Under the pieces are notes generated by a model, which saw nothing but the letters and a program-made list of their open reading frames with translations, searched no databases and was not told where the DNA came from. A DNA stretch of 64,000 bases. It comes from Rathayibacter rhapontici. Its GTDB lineage: Bacteria > Actinomycetota > Actinomycetes > Actinomycetales > Microbacteriaceae. Below are positions 55,676 through 64,000 of the stretch, piece by piece. The stretch's first letter is position 1, and every line of letters begins with the position of its first letter. Location: assembly GCF_001995175.1 (NCBI RefSeq), contig NZ_MUKN01000004.1, positions 1 through 64,000 of the forward strand, in the 5' to 3' direction. A program made the translations under genes and the position numbers.

Positions 55676-56365
55676 ATGGACGGACCCCGCATTCTCATCG
55701 TCGACGACGAGCCCAACATCAGAGACCTGCTCACCACGAGCCTCCGCTTCGCCGGCTTCGCCGTGCGCGCGGTGGGCAACGGCGCTCAGGCCATCTCGGC
55801 CGTCCTCGAGGAGGAGCCCGACCTGATCATCCTCGACGTGATGCTCCCCGACATGAACGGGTTCGGCGTCACGAAGCGCCTGCGCTCCGCCGGCTACACC
55901 TCCCCCATCCTCTTCCTCACGGCGAAGGACGACACGGAGGACAAGATCACCGGTCTGACGGTCGGCGGGGACGACTACGTCACCAAGCCGTTCAGCCTCG
56001 ACGAGATCGTGGCGCGCATCAAGGCGATCCTCCGCCGCACCATGCACGCCGAGGAGGACGCGGTCATCCGCGCGGGCGAGCTCACGATGGATCAGGACAC
56101 CCACGAGGTCCTGGTCGGCGACGAGCCGGTCGAGCTCAGCCCCACCGAGTTCAAGCTGCTGCGGTACCTGATGCTCAACCCCAACCGCGTGCTCAGCAAG
56201 GCGCAGATCCTCGACCACGTGTGGGAGTACGACTTCAACGGGGATGCGGGCATCGTCGAGTCCTACATCTCCTACCTGCGACGTAAGCTCGACACGCATT
56301 CGGAGGAATCGCTCATCCAGACCAAGCGAGGATTCGGATACATGCTGAAGGTCGCGAAGGCCTAG
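55676..56365 (+). CDS. OmpR/MprA-type response regulator
   Basis: DNA-binding response regulator of 229 residues. Receiver domain 1-120 with the acidic pair at 10-12, phosphoacceptor Asp54 (LIILDVMLPDM) and the conserved Lys in DYVTKPFSLDE. OmpR-type winged helix about 130-228 (ELSPTEFKLLRYLMLNPNRV, YISYLRRKLD, TKRGFGYML). The sensor kinase gene follows at 102 bp on the same strand, so they form a two-component system. In mycobacteria MprAB-like pairs respond to envelope stress; the signal here is unknown. Confidence 0.93.
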   Translation: MDGPRILIVDDEPNIRDLLTTSLRFAGFAVRAVGNGAQAISAVLEEEPDLIILDVMLPDMNGFGVTKRLRSAGYTSPILFLTAKDDTEDKITGLTVGGDDYVTKPFSLDEIVARIKAILRRTMHAEEDAVIRAGELTMDQDTHEVLVGDEPVELSPTEFKLLRYLMLNPNRVLSKAQILDHVWEYDFNGDAGIVESYISYLRRKLDTHSEESLIQTKRGFGYMLKVAKA

Positions 56366-56467
56366 CCTCCGAGTCCTGTCGACGTCGCGGAGCCCGGAGC
56401 TCCGCACCCCGGCGGTCGTCCCTTCGCGGGGCGGCCGCCGTTCCGCCATCGAGGGAGTCTCACCGCC

Positions 56468-58126
56468 ATGCACCAGACCCTGGCCGAGCGGTGGAACTCG
56501 ATCTCCCTGCGGACCAAGATCACCGCGGTGACGGTCCTCCTGCTGACGCTCGGCCTCCTCGTCTCCGGCATCGGGACCATGACGATGCTGAAGCCGCAGC
56601 TCATCTCGCAGCTCGACCGCGATCTCGCGGTCAAGGCGCAGCTCGTGGCGAACACGCTGAGCGCCAAGGGCGAGGCCGGGCTGAGCGACGACGACAACCT
56701 CTACGTCGGCGCGGTCTACGATTCCGAAGGCGTGCAGGGCGACTCGACGGCGATCGGCCCGAACGACCCCGCCTTCCCGACGAGGTTCACGCTCGACGAG
56801 GCCCTCGACATCGGCGACGACCACCGGACGATCGAGAGCGTCAACGGCAAGATCGAGTACCACTTCGTCGCGACGACCTACTCGCAGGGCAACCAGGTCC
56901 AGACGCTGCTGCTGGCCACGTCCACACGGGGCGTGGACAACATCATGACGATCTACCTCACGATCTTCCTCGGGTTCGGAGTCGCGATCGTCGTCATCGG
57001 CGCCATGCTCACGCGCCTGCTCGTCACCACCACCTTCGCGCCGCTGCGCGAGGTCGAGCGCACCGCCGCCGCCATCGCCGACGGCGACTTCAGCCAGCGG
57101 CTCGACGGCACCACGCCGAACACCGAGGTCGGGCGGTTGAACCGCTCCCTCAACGCGATGCTGGGCCGGATCGACACGGCCTTCCGCGACCGCGCGCGCA
57201 CCATCGATCAGATGCGCCGCTTCGTCGGCGACGCCAGCCACGAGCTGCGCACGCCCCTGGTCTCGGTGCGCGGCTACGCCGAGCTGTACCGGATGGGCGC
57301 TCTCCAGACGCCCGAGGCCGTCGGCCAGGCCATGGAGCGCATCGAGAAGGAGGCGATCCGGATGGGCGGCCTCGTCGAGGACCTGCTCGAGCTCGCCCGT
57401 CTCGACGAGACGAAGCCGCTCGCCCTCGCCCCCGTCGACCTCATGCCCCTCGCGCGCGACGCCGCCATGGACGCGATGGCCTCCTGGCCCGACCGCGACT
57501 TCGGCGTCGAGACCCGCGACGACACTCCGATCGAGACGCCGGCCCTCGACGACGACGAGCTCACCGGCGCCGCGACGCAGCCGCTGCAGACGGCGGCCGC
57601 CGGACTGACCGGACCCATCGCCGCCGCGGGAGCCCGGCTCGCGCGGCTCCGCCGCCGCCCGAGCCGGGTGAAGGCCGAGGAGATCGCCGCGGGGACTGCC
57701 GAGCCGGCCCCCGAGGAGGCCGGGCTGCCCGCGCTGGTCATGGCCGAGGAGAACAAGATCCGTCAGGTCCTCACCAACCTCATCGGCAACGCCGTCCGGT
57801 ACACCCCCGAGGACACGCCCATCGAGATCGGAGTCGCGGTCGACCGCGCGCGCCGCCTCGCGTTCCTCGAGGTGATCGACCACGGCGAGGGCATCCCGCC
57901 GCAGATCCGCGAGAAGATCTTCCAGCGCTTCTGGCGCGCCGACACCTCGCGCACCCGCGAGACCGGCGGCAGCGGTCTCGGGCTGGCGATCGTCTCCTCC
58001 ATCGTGGCCGCGCACAAGGGACGCGTCGACGTCGTCGAGACGCCGGGCGGAGGAGCGACGTTCCGCGTCGCCCTGCCCCTCCTCACCGTCGGCCCGAACG
58101 GCGAATCCTCCCCAGCCTCGGTCTGA
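56468..58126 (+). CDS. sensor histidine kinase, MprB-like
   Basis: Membrane sensor kinase of 552 residues. TM1 about 18-40, extracytoplasmic sensor about 41-157, TM2 about 158-182, HAMP about 183-235 (TFAPLREVERTAAAIADGDF), HisKA with phospho-His258 in DASHELRTPLVSVRGYA, HATPase about 425-540 with N-box QVLTNLIGNAVRY, G1 VIDHGEGIP and G2 GGSGLGLAIV. Between HisKA and HATPase lies an unusual insert of about 75 residues rich in Ala/Pro/Arg (about 350-425), which is not part of the standard kinase core. The cognate regulator is the preceding gene. Confidence 0.92.
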   Translation: MHQTLAERWNSISLRTKITAVTVLLLTLGLLVSGIGTMTMLKPQLISQLDRDLAVKAQLVANTLSAKGEAGLSDDDNLYVGAVYDSEGVQGDSTAIGPNDPAFPTRFTLDEALDIGDDHRTIESVNGKIEYHFVATTYSQGNQVQTLLLATSTRGVDNIMTIYLTIFLGFGVAIVVIGAMLTRLLVTTTFAPLREVERTAAAIADGDFSQRLDGTTPNTEVGRLNRSLNAMLGRIDTAFRDRARTIDQMRRFVGDASHELRTPLVSVRGYAELYRMGALQTPEAVGQAMERIEKEAIRMGGLVEDLLELARLDETKPLALAPVDLMPLARDAAMDAMASWPDRDFGVETRDDTPIETPALDDDELTGAATQPLQTAAAGLTGPIAAAGARLARLRRRPSRVKAEEIAAGTAEPAPEEAGLPALVMAEENKIRQVLTNLIGNAVRYTPEDTPIEIGVAVDRARRLAFLEVIDHGEGIPPQIREKIFQRFWRADTSRTRETGGSGLGLAIVSSIVAAHKGRVDVVETPGGGATFRVALPLLTVGPNGESSPASV

Positions 58127-58205
58127 GCGCCGCCGCCCGGGACGCCCGCGGTCCTACCGTTCACGCACGCGCCGATCGGCGCCGACCGGAACGAGAGGAC
58201 TCCCC

Positions 58206-58496
58206 ATGACCCGCTACCAGACCGACATCGACGCGATGACCACCATGACCGGCACCGCGCACGGCTACATGGACCGCATCCAGACCGAGGTGTCCGGGCT
58301 GCTCGCGCAGCTGACCGGGCTCGAGGCGGTCTGGCAGGGCCAGGCCTCGAACGCGTTCCAGGGCGTCGTCGGCGTCTGGCGCTCGACGCAGGCGCAGGTC
58401 GACGAGGGACTGGCCACCATCACGCTCGCCCTCGGCACGGCCGCTCAGCAGTACGCCGACACCGAGCAGGCCAACGCGCGCCTCTTCGGCTCCTGA
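58206..58496 (+). CDS. WXG100 family protein (EsxA-like)
   Basis: Helical hairpin protein of 96 residues exported by type VII (Ess/ESX) systems. The turn motif is VWQGQASNAFQG (W-x-G near residue 43), flanked by two amphipathic helices (SGLLAQLTGLEAV and VGVWRSTQAQVDEGLATITL). There is no YxxxD/E in perfect place at the very end, though QQYADTEQAN is similar. It stands alone without an EccC-type ATPase or partner WXG gene, so it is an orphan substrate or a homodimeric regulator. ATG 58206 with GAGAGG. Confidence 0.85.
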   Translation: MTRYQTDIDAMTTMTGTAHGYMDRIQTEVSGLLAQLTGLEAVWQGQASNAFQGVVGVWRSTQAQVDEGLATITLALGTAAQQYADTEQANARLFGS

Positions 58497-58555
58497 GCGC
58501 CGGCTCGCGAGGGAGCCGCCGTCCGCGCACTGCCGGGGCGTGCCCGGAACGCACG

Positions 58556-58587
58556 GAAGGCGGCTCCCCCGGAGGGGAACCGCCTTC
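58556..58587. terminator. terminator shared by the WXG100 gene and groEL
   Basis: GAAGGCGG ... CCGCCTTC with an inner CTCCCC/GGGG stem, between convergent genes, 20 bp beyond the groEL stop. Confidence 0.75.
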
Positions 58588-58607
58588 AGCATGTGGTGCG
58601 GGTCGGA

Positions 58608-60262
<1,655 letters not shown>

Positions 60263-60269
60263 TCATTCC

Positions 60270-60294
60270 TGGCACTCGGATGAACCGAGTGCCA
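60270..60294. promoter_or_regulatory. CIRCE element 1 (HrcA operator)
   Basis: TGGCACTC-N9-GAGTGCCA, a perfect inverted repeat, 44 bp upstream of groEL. It matches the CIRCE pattern (TTAGCACTC-N9-GAGTGCTAA) bound by the heat-shock repressor HrcA. Confidence 0.9.
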
Positions 60295-60304
60295 AGAGCG
60301 ATTC

Positions 60305-60329
60305 TGGCACTCGCGGGTGACGAGTGCAA
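60305..60329. promoter_or_regulatory. CIRCE element 2 (HrcA operator)
   Basis: TGGCACTC-N9-GAGTGCAA, with perfect GCACTC/GAGTGC arms, ten bases upstream of element 1. Tandem CIRCE boxes are common before groEL in actinobacteria. Confidence 0.85.
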
Positions 60330-60354
60330 GCGACGTGGCACGGGGCGGAACGAC

Positions 60355-60391
60355 AGGAGCCGCCGTCCGCACGGGGCGGGCGACGGCTCCT
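60355..60391 (-). terminator. terminator after cspA
   Basis: Outer stem AGGAGCCG / CGGCTCCT with further internal GC pairing (GTCCGC / GCGGGC-like), 15 bp beyond the cspA stop codon. Confidence 0.65.
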
Positions 60392-60406
60392 GGGACGAGC
60401 GCCGGG

Positions 60407-60610
60407 TCAGACCAGGCGCACCGATTCCGCCTGGGGTCCCTTCGATCCGCTGCCGACCTCGAAGGCGACGTGCTGGCCCTCCTCGAGGACCTTGTATCCC
60501 GACATGTCGATCGCGGAGTAGTGGACGAACACGTCCTGCCCGCCGCCGTCGACCGTGATGAAGCCGTAGCCCTTCTCAGCGTTGAACCACTTGACGGTTC
60601 CGTTCGCCAT
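60407..60610 (-). CDS. cspA: cold-shock protein CspA family
   Basis: Single OB-fold RNA chaperone of 67 residues: [20 protein letters not shown] (RNP1), [16 protein letters not shown] (RNP2), [10 protein letters not shown]. It keeps mRNA single-stranded at low temperature. The ATG at 60610 has GGGAGTGG; the 5' leader is long, as usual for cold-shock mRNAs. Unlike the protein at 54893-55272 it has no C-terminal extension. It lies upstream of groEL on the same strand with its own terminator between. Confidence 0.93.
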   Translation of the reverse strand: MANGTVKWFNAEKGYGFITVDGGGQDVFVHYSAIDMSGYKVLEEGQHVAFEVGSGSKGPQAESVRLV

Positions 60611-60817
60611 TTCCACTCCCAAGTACTGTGCTGCCCTCGACACGAGCGATGCGCGCGTGCCTCCGAGTCGAGATACTAATCCGCGGCACGGGCCCGGAAA
60701 CGGCGCGATCGCGCCTTCGGGAAAGAGTTGTCCGCGATTCAACACGGATTAAACGTGCCGGAAACAGAAGCCCCGGTGGAGGCGGGTTCCGATCGCCTCG
60801 TCGGGGACGATCGGGGC

Positions 60818-61354
60818 TCAGTCGACGGGGTAGTCGGCGCCGAGCACCACGACGAGATCGCCGGTCTCGGCGAACTCGTCGCCCTGCACCAGCGCCCCGA
60901 GTCCGAGCGACTCGACCAGGCCGAGCGCGGCGCCCTGGAGCGAGGGGTCGGCGTAGTAGACGGTGGTCGCGGCCTGGTCCTCCGAGCTGGCGTTCGCGAC
61001 CGTCGGCACCGTCCAGCCGTCCGTGGTGAGCGCGTCGCCGGCGCTCGCGGCGAGCCCGGCCGTCGGAGTGCCGTTGAGCACGGTGATCTGGAGCGAGGGG
61101 TCCACGGTCGGAGCGACCTCCGGCGTCGCGTCGGCGATGCCGGTGGGGGCCGTGAAGACGTCGTTGAACTGCACGCGGTTGTCGATCACGAGGAGGCCGA
61201 TGAAGCCGAGGAGGACGATCACCCCGGTGGCCAGCGCCGCCCAGGCGAGGGCGATGAGGCGGGCGTGCGGTGCCGGCGGCCTGCGGTGAGCGCCGACGCG
61301 GCCCTCCGTCGCGGGGACCTCGTCGAATCGGTCCTTCGGGTGCGTGTTCGACAT
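60818..61354 (-). CDS. LytR C-terminal domain membrane protein
   Basis: 178 residues. A cytoplasmic N-tail of about 30 residues, one transmembrane helix (about 33-57, LIALAWAALATGVIVLLGFI), and an extracytoplasmic LytR_C domain about 85-178 (QITVLNGTPTAGLAASAGDA, TTVYYADPSLQGAALGLVE). LytR_C domains occur at the end of cell-wall polymer ligases but also alone, as here; a wall-binding or regulatory role is likely. DUF3263 lies next upstream on the same strand with 46 bp between, so the two may be co-transcribed. Confidence 0.87.
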   Translation of the reverse strand: MSNTHPKDRFDEVPATEGRVGAHRRPPAPHARLIALAWAALATGVIVLLGFIGLLVIDNRVQFNDVFTAPTGIADATPEVAPTVDPSLQITVLNGTPTAGLAASAGDALTTDGWTVPTVANASSEDQAATTVYYADPSLQGAALGLVESLGLGALVQGDEFAETGDLVVVLGADYPVD

Positions 61355-61400
61355 CGAGATCGGAGCCGGCCTTCCGTTGCGGTGTGCTCGAGCAGCGGGT

Positions 61401-61697
61401 CTACTCGGGCCGCCCGAGGCGCCGCGCGGCGCGGGCGCCGGAGCGCCCGTCGCGGATGCGCAGGAGGCGCTTCACGAGCATCGGGTCGTGGGCGAGGGCC
61501 GCGGGTGAGCCGAGGACCGCGCCGAGGACCTGATAGTAGCGGGCGACCGAGAGCCCGAACCTGGAGCGGATCGCGTCCTCCTTGTCCCCGGAGCGCGAGG
61601 TCCAGTCGCGCTCGAAGTCGAGCACCTCGCGGTCGCGCTCGGAGAGCGGCGCGCTCGACGCGCTCGTGCCCCGCGTCGTCCCCGTCGTCCCGCTCAT
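61401..61697 (-). CDS. DUF3263 family protein
   Basis: 98 residues; core LSERDREVLDFERDWTSRSG then EDAIRSRFGLSVARYYQVLG, the classic actinobacterial DUF3263 pattern of helices that resembles a DNA-binding HTH. The N-terminus is Ser/Thr-rich and the C-terminus Arg-rich. It is regularly found next to LytR_C genes, as here. Function unknown; a small DNA-binding regulator is plausible. Confidence 0.87.
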   Translation of the reverse strand: MSGTTGTTRGTSASSAPLSERDREVLDFERDWTSRSGDKEDAIRSRFGLSVARYYQVLGAVLGSPAALAHDPMLVKRLLRIRDGRSGARAARRLGRPE

Positions 61698-61723
61698 CCG
61701 TCCAGGGTAGGCACGCCCGCCGC

Positions 61724-62188
61724 TCACGCCGCGGAGGCGCTCCGGTACATGCTCACGTGCGCGATGCCCGCCTCCTGGTACTCCTCCCCGAAGGCGACGA
61801 AGCCCGAGCGGGTGTAGAGCCCGGCGACGTGCGCCTGGGCGTGCAGGAGGATCGCCTCGTCGCCGTGGCGCCGGATCACCGCCTGCACCAGTGCGTGAGC
61901 GAGCCCCTCCCCCCTCCTGTCCGCTCGGGTGGCGACACGGCCGATGACGCGGTGCGCGTCGGCGTGCTCCGCCTCGGCGTCGACGAGGGTCCGGAGATAG
62001 GCGGCGGTCCCGTGCGCGTCGGCGATCCACCAGTGCCGCGCGGTCGGCTCGAGATCACGACCGTCCAGCTCGTCGTCGTCGACGCGCTGCTCCCGGAGGA
62101 ACACGTCGGTCCTCAGCCGCGCGAAGGCGTACACCTCCTCCGTCGAGAGTTCGCTCCACGCTTTCGAGATCACGGAATTCACCTGCAC
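61724..62188 (-). CDS. GNAT family N-acetyltransferase (ElaA-like)
   Basis: Acetyl-CoA-dependent transferase of 154 residues. The ElaA N-terminus ELSTEEVYAFARLRTDVFLR, substrate loop ARHWWIADAHGTAAYLRTLV, and acetyl-CoA motif IGRVATRADRRGEGLAHALV (R/Q-x-x-G-x-G/A) are clear. GTG 62188 is the best start; a second GTG at 62182 is possible. Substrate unknown. It is divergent from msrB, sharing a promoter region of 70 bp. Confidence 0.85.
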   Translation of the reverse strand: MQVNSVISKAWSELSTEEVYAFARLRTDVFLREQRVDDDELDGRDLEPTARHWWIADAHGTAAYLRTLVDAEAEHADAHRVIGRVATRADRRGEGLAHALVQAVIRRHGDEAILLHAQAHVAGLYTRSGFVAFGEEYQEAGIAHVSMYRSASAA

Positions 62189-62258
62189 GGCTGGGAGTTT
62201 ACGAGAGAGGAGGGGAGCGACCTCCCCCGTAAACTGGCGAGGAATCCTAGGGAGACCC

Positions 62259-62666
62259 ATGTCGTCGTATTCCGTGAACAAGACCGACGCCGAGTGGCGC
62301 GAGGAGCTCGACCGCGAGCAGTACGCGGTCCTGCGCGAAGCCGCCACCGAGCGTCCGTGGACCGGCGAGCTGCTCGACGAGCACCGCTCCGGCCTGTACA
62401 CCTGTGCCGCCTGCCACGCGGAGCTCTTCCAGAGCGGCACCAAGTTCGACTCCGGCTGCGGCTGGCCGAGCTTCTACGAGTCGGTGAACCCCGACGCGGT
62501 GCAGCTGATCGAGGACGACACGCTCGGCATGGTTCGCACTGAGGTGCGCTGCGCGAACTGCGGTTCGCACCTGGGCCACGTGTTCCCCGACGGCTTCGGC
62601 ACTCCGACCGGCGACCGGTACTGCATGAACTCGATCGCACTCGAGTTCCAGGCCGAGAGCGAGTGA
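62259..62666 (+). CDS. msrB: peptide-methionine (R)-S-oxide reductase
   Basis: Repairs methionine R-sulfoxide in oxidised proteins using thioredoxin; 135 residues, cytoplasmic. The two zinc CxxC pairs (TCAACHAE and RCANCGSH) and the catalytic Cys in GDRYCMNSIAL are present, with GCGWPSFYESV between. The ATG at 62259 follows AGGGAG. The nitroreductase gene starts inside its stop codon (GTGA), suggesting a coupled oxidative-stress pair. Confidence 0.95.
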   Translation: MSSYSVNKTDAEWREELDREQYAVLREAATERPWTGELLDEHRSGLYTCAACHAELFQSGTKFDSGCGWPSFYESVNPDAVQLIEDDTLGMVRTEVRCANCGSHLGHVFPDGFGTPTGDRYCMNSIALEFQAESE

Positions 62667-63217
62667 CCGTGCCCGCTCCGGTGCTCGACGCCGTCCTCGC
62701 GCGACGATCGCGGTCGAAGGTGACGGCGGAGGCACCGGGCCACGACGAGATCGCGACGTACGTCTCGGCGGCGTCGCGCCTCGCCGACCACAGCTCGCTG
62801 CGGCCGTGGCGGGTCATCGAGATCCGCGGCGCCGCTCGCGACCGGATCGGCCGCAGCTTCGCGGCCGCGTCCGGCTCCAAGAAGGACCCGCGTAAGTACA
62901 TCGAGAAGACCCACCGCGCCTCCCTCCTGCTGGCCGTCGTGGTGAGCACGAAGAAGTCGAGCGTGCCGGACTGGGAGCAGGAGGCGGTCGCCTCGGGCGT
63001 CGCGCACCTGCTGAGCCTGCTGCTCGACGAGGCGGGCTGGGGCGTCTTCTGGCGCACCGGCTCCTACACCCGGGCGAAGGCGGTCCGGAAGGCCCACCGC
63101 CTCGAGAAGGGCGAGGAGCTGCTCGGCTGGCTCTACGTCGGCCGGCCCGACGGCAAGATAGGCGGGCCCAAGCGCCCCACGCCCGCCGAGAAGCACCTCA
63201 GCGTCCTGCAGCCGTGA
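62663..63217 (+). CDS. nitroreductase family protein
   Basis: FMN-dependent reductase of 184 residues, smaller than usual. LARRSRSKVTAEAPGHDEIA has the RRSxR-type FMN-phosphate contact; SLRPWRVIEIRGAARDRIG corresponds to the PxxxQPW region; LLDEAGWGVFWRTGSYTR and ELLGWLYVGRPDGK complete the fold. It is coupled to msrB by a GTGA overlap. The substrate, a quinone or nitro compound, is not known. An Arg/Lys-rich C-terminus ends in KHLSVLQP. Confidence 0.87.
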   Translation: MTVPAPVLDAVLARRSRSKVTAEAPGHDEIATYVSAASRLADHSSLRPWRVIEIRGAARDRIGRSFAAASGSKKDPRKYIEKTHRASLLLAVVVSTKKSSVPDWEQEAVASGVAHLLSLLLDEAGWGVFWRTGSYTRAKAVRKAHRLEKGEELLGWLYVGRPDGKIGGPKRPTPAEKHLSVLQP

Positions 63218-63283
63218 CGCCGGCGGCGCGCCCCGATCCGGGCGCGGCGCCCGCGATAGTCTGTCCCGGTGCCTCCGGGCACC

Positions 63284-63359
63284 TGCCGACGTGGCGCAAT
63301 TGGTAGCGCACCCGACTTGTAATCGGGCGGTTACGGGTTCGAGTCCCGTCGTCGGCTCC
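63284..63359 (+). tRNA. tRNA-Thr (anticodon UGU)
   Basis: A 76-base cloverleaf starting GCCGACGTGGCGCAATTGG with anticodon stem-loop CCCGA-CTTGTAA-TCGGG (anticodon TGT in DNA), T-arm GGTTCGAGTCC, acceptor GCCGACG/CGTCGGC, discriminator T and encoded CCA. Confidence 0.95.
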
Positions 63360-63429
63360 ACGCATCGCCTCCCGAGCAGCCCCCGGGCTCCTCGTCGTCG
63401 CGCCCCGCTCGCTGCCACCGGGCGTCGAC

Positions 63430-63472
63430 AGGAGAAGGGCACGTCCGGTTCGACCGGACGTGCCCTTCTCCT
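63430..63472. terminator. 20-bp perfect hairpin, bidirectional terminator
   Basis: Stem 63430-63449 (AGGAGAAGGGCACGTCCGGT) pairs without mismatch with 63453-63472, loop TCG. It separates tRNA-Thr from the convergent DsbA-like gene. Confidence 0.85.
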
Positions 63473-63486
63473 GTTCGCGCCTGCGG

Positions 63487-64000
63487 TCAGCCCGCGGCGG
63501 GAGTCGGCGTCGGCGACGCGGAGGAGTAGGTGTCGGCCGCCGCGGCGAGCACGAACGAGCTGAACGCCTCGGGGTCGGTGAGCGAGCCGGAGTAGGCCTC
63601 GCCGTTCACGAGGACGGTCGGCGTGCCGGAGACCTTCTCGACCTCGGTTCCGGGCAGCGGCCCGGAGGTCGCGCGCTCGGTCGCGGCCTGCACCCAGCTC
63701 GTGAAGGAGCCGTCGTCGATGCAGGAGTCGACCGCCGCGGTGTCCTGGACTCCGGCGTCCGCGGCGTAGCCCTTGAGCTCGGCGTCCGACAGGCCGTCCG
63801 TGCCCTCGGCGGGCTGGTTCTCGAAGAGCAGGGAGTTGAAGTCGAAGAAGGAGTCGGGCGAGGAGTCGGCGACGCAGGCGGCGGCGTTCGCGGCCCGCTC
63901 CGAGTACTTCGTGCCGTTCGATCGCGGCGTGAGGATCGCGAGCGGGTGGATCTCGACGGTCGCCGCTCCACTGTCGACCCACTCCCGGATCTGCTCGCCG
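63487..64000 (-). CDS. DsbA-like thioredoxin-fold protein, C-terminal part (runs off the window)
   Basis: 171 codons of an exported thioredoxin-fold (Thioredoxin_4) protein; the N-terminus with signal/membrane anchor and CxxC lies beyond base 64000. Seen: VEIHPLAILTPRSNGTKYSE, AANAAACVADSSPDSFFDFN, SLLFENQPAEGTDGLSDAEL and the cis-Pro strand VSGTPTVLVNGEAYSG. Such proteins catalyse or shuffle disulfides of secreted proteins. It ends with a Ser/Pro/Thr tail (SSASPTPTPAAG). A strong terminator lies just beyond. Confidence 0.87.
   Translation of the reverse strand, partial: GEQIREWVDSGAATVEIHPLAILTPRSNGTKYSERAANAAACVADSSPDSFFDFNSLLFENQPAEGTDGLSDAELKGYAADAGVQDTAAVDSCIDDGSFTSWVQAATERATSGPLPGTEVEKVSGTPTVLVNGEAYSGSLTDPEAFSSFVLAAAADTYSSASPTPTPAAG

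Noticed and set aside
55418..58015. A long antisense frame across the two-component genes
   Set aside because: Shadow of the response regulator and kinase frames; no ribosome site and no recognisable protein.

Overview
The window is very GC-rich actinobacterial chromosome. The gene set (DUF3027, DUF3263, DUF2530, Pr6Pr-type and LytR_C proteins, mprAB-like kinase pair, GroEL with a GGMDF tail behind two CIRCE boxes, F420 enzymes) points to the Microbacteriaceae; a Rathayibacter-like organism is my inference, not a database result.

Layout. 0-25.9 kb is mostly ordinary metabolism and regulation: an ECF sigma/anti-sigma pair, an M20 peptidase, an NCS1 permease with a cysteine hydrolase and a PfkB kinase, an F420 block (fgd, fbiC, an alpha/beta hydrolase, a Baeyer-Villiger-type monooxygenase), a large kinase-aminotransferase fusion, several regulators (TetR, MarR, AraC), small membrane proteins, an MFS exporter and secreted proteins. 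25.9-40.6 kb is an island of secreted enzymes: two near-identical M1 metallopeptidases lie at its two ends, with two metzincin proteases (one with a ricin-type lectin domain, one with a discoidin-like domain), a 1522-residue arabinanase-like GH43 protein made of a duplicated LamG+GH43 module, and a small WxL-like surface protein. LacI-type palindromes sit in front of three of these genes. Inside the island is a patch with a copper amine oxidase remnant, an odd membrane protein and a double-HTH protein. 40.6-43.8 kb looks like an integrative element: three related small proteins (faintly ArdA-like) and a large serine recombinase that ends in tRNA-Arg(CCU). 43.8-64 kb is again chromosomal backbone: a GntR-ABC operon, phosphoketolase, HNH nuclease, NlpC/P60 hydrolase, DtxR regulator, serC, AlaX-type editing protein, a cold-shock/DUF3027 pair, a two-component system, WXG100 protein, groEL, cspA, msrB, nitroreductase, tRNA-Thr(UGU) and a DsbA-like protein.

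A feature of the whole window is that at least 16 genes, including groEL and phosphoketolase, are each interrupted by a net one-base deletion, most often directly after CGC on the coding strand. I read these as consensus errors in the sequence and annotate such genes over their full span, marking the break. The most biologically interesting single observation is an fbiC whose CofH half lacks the radical-SAM cysteine motif.
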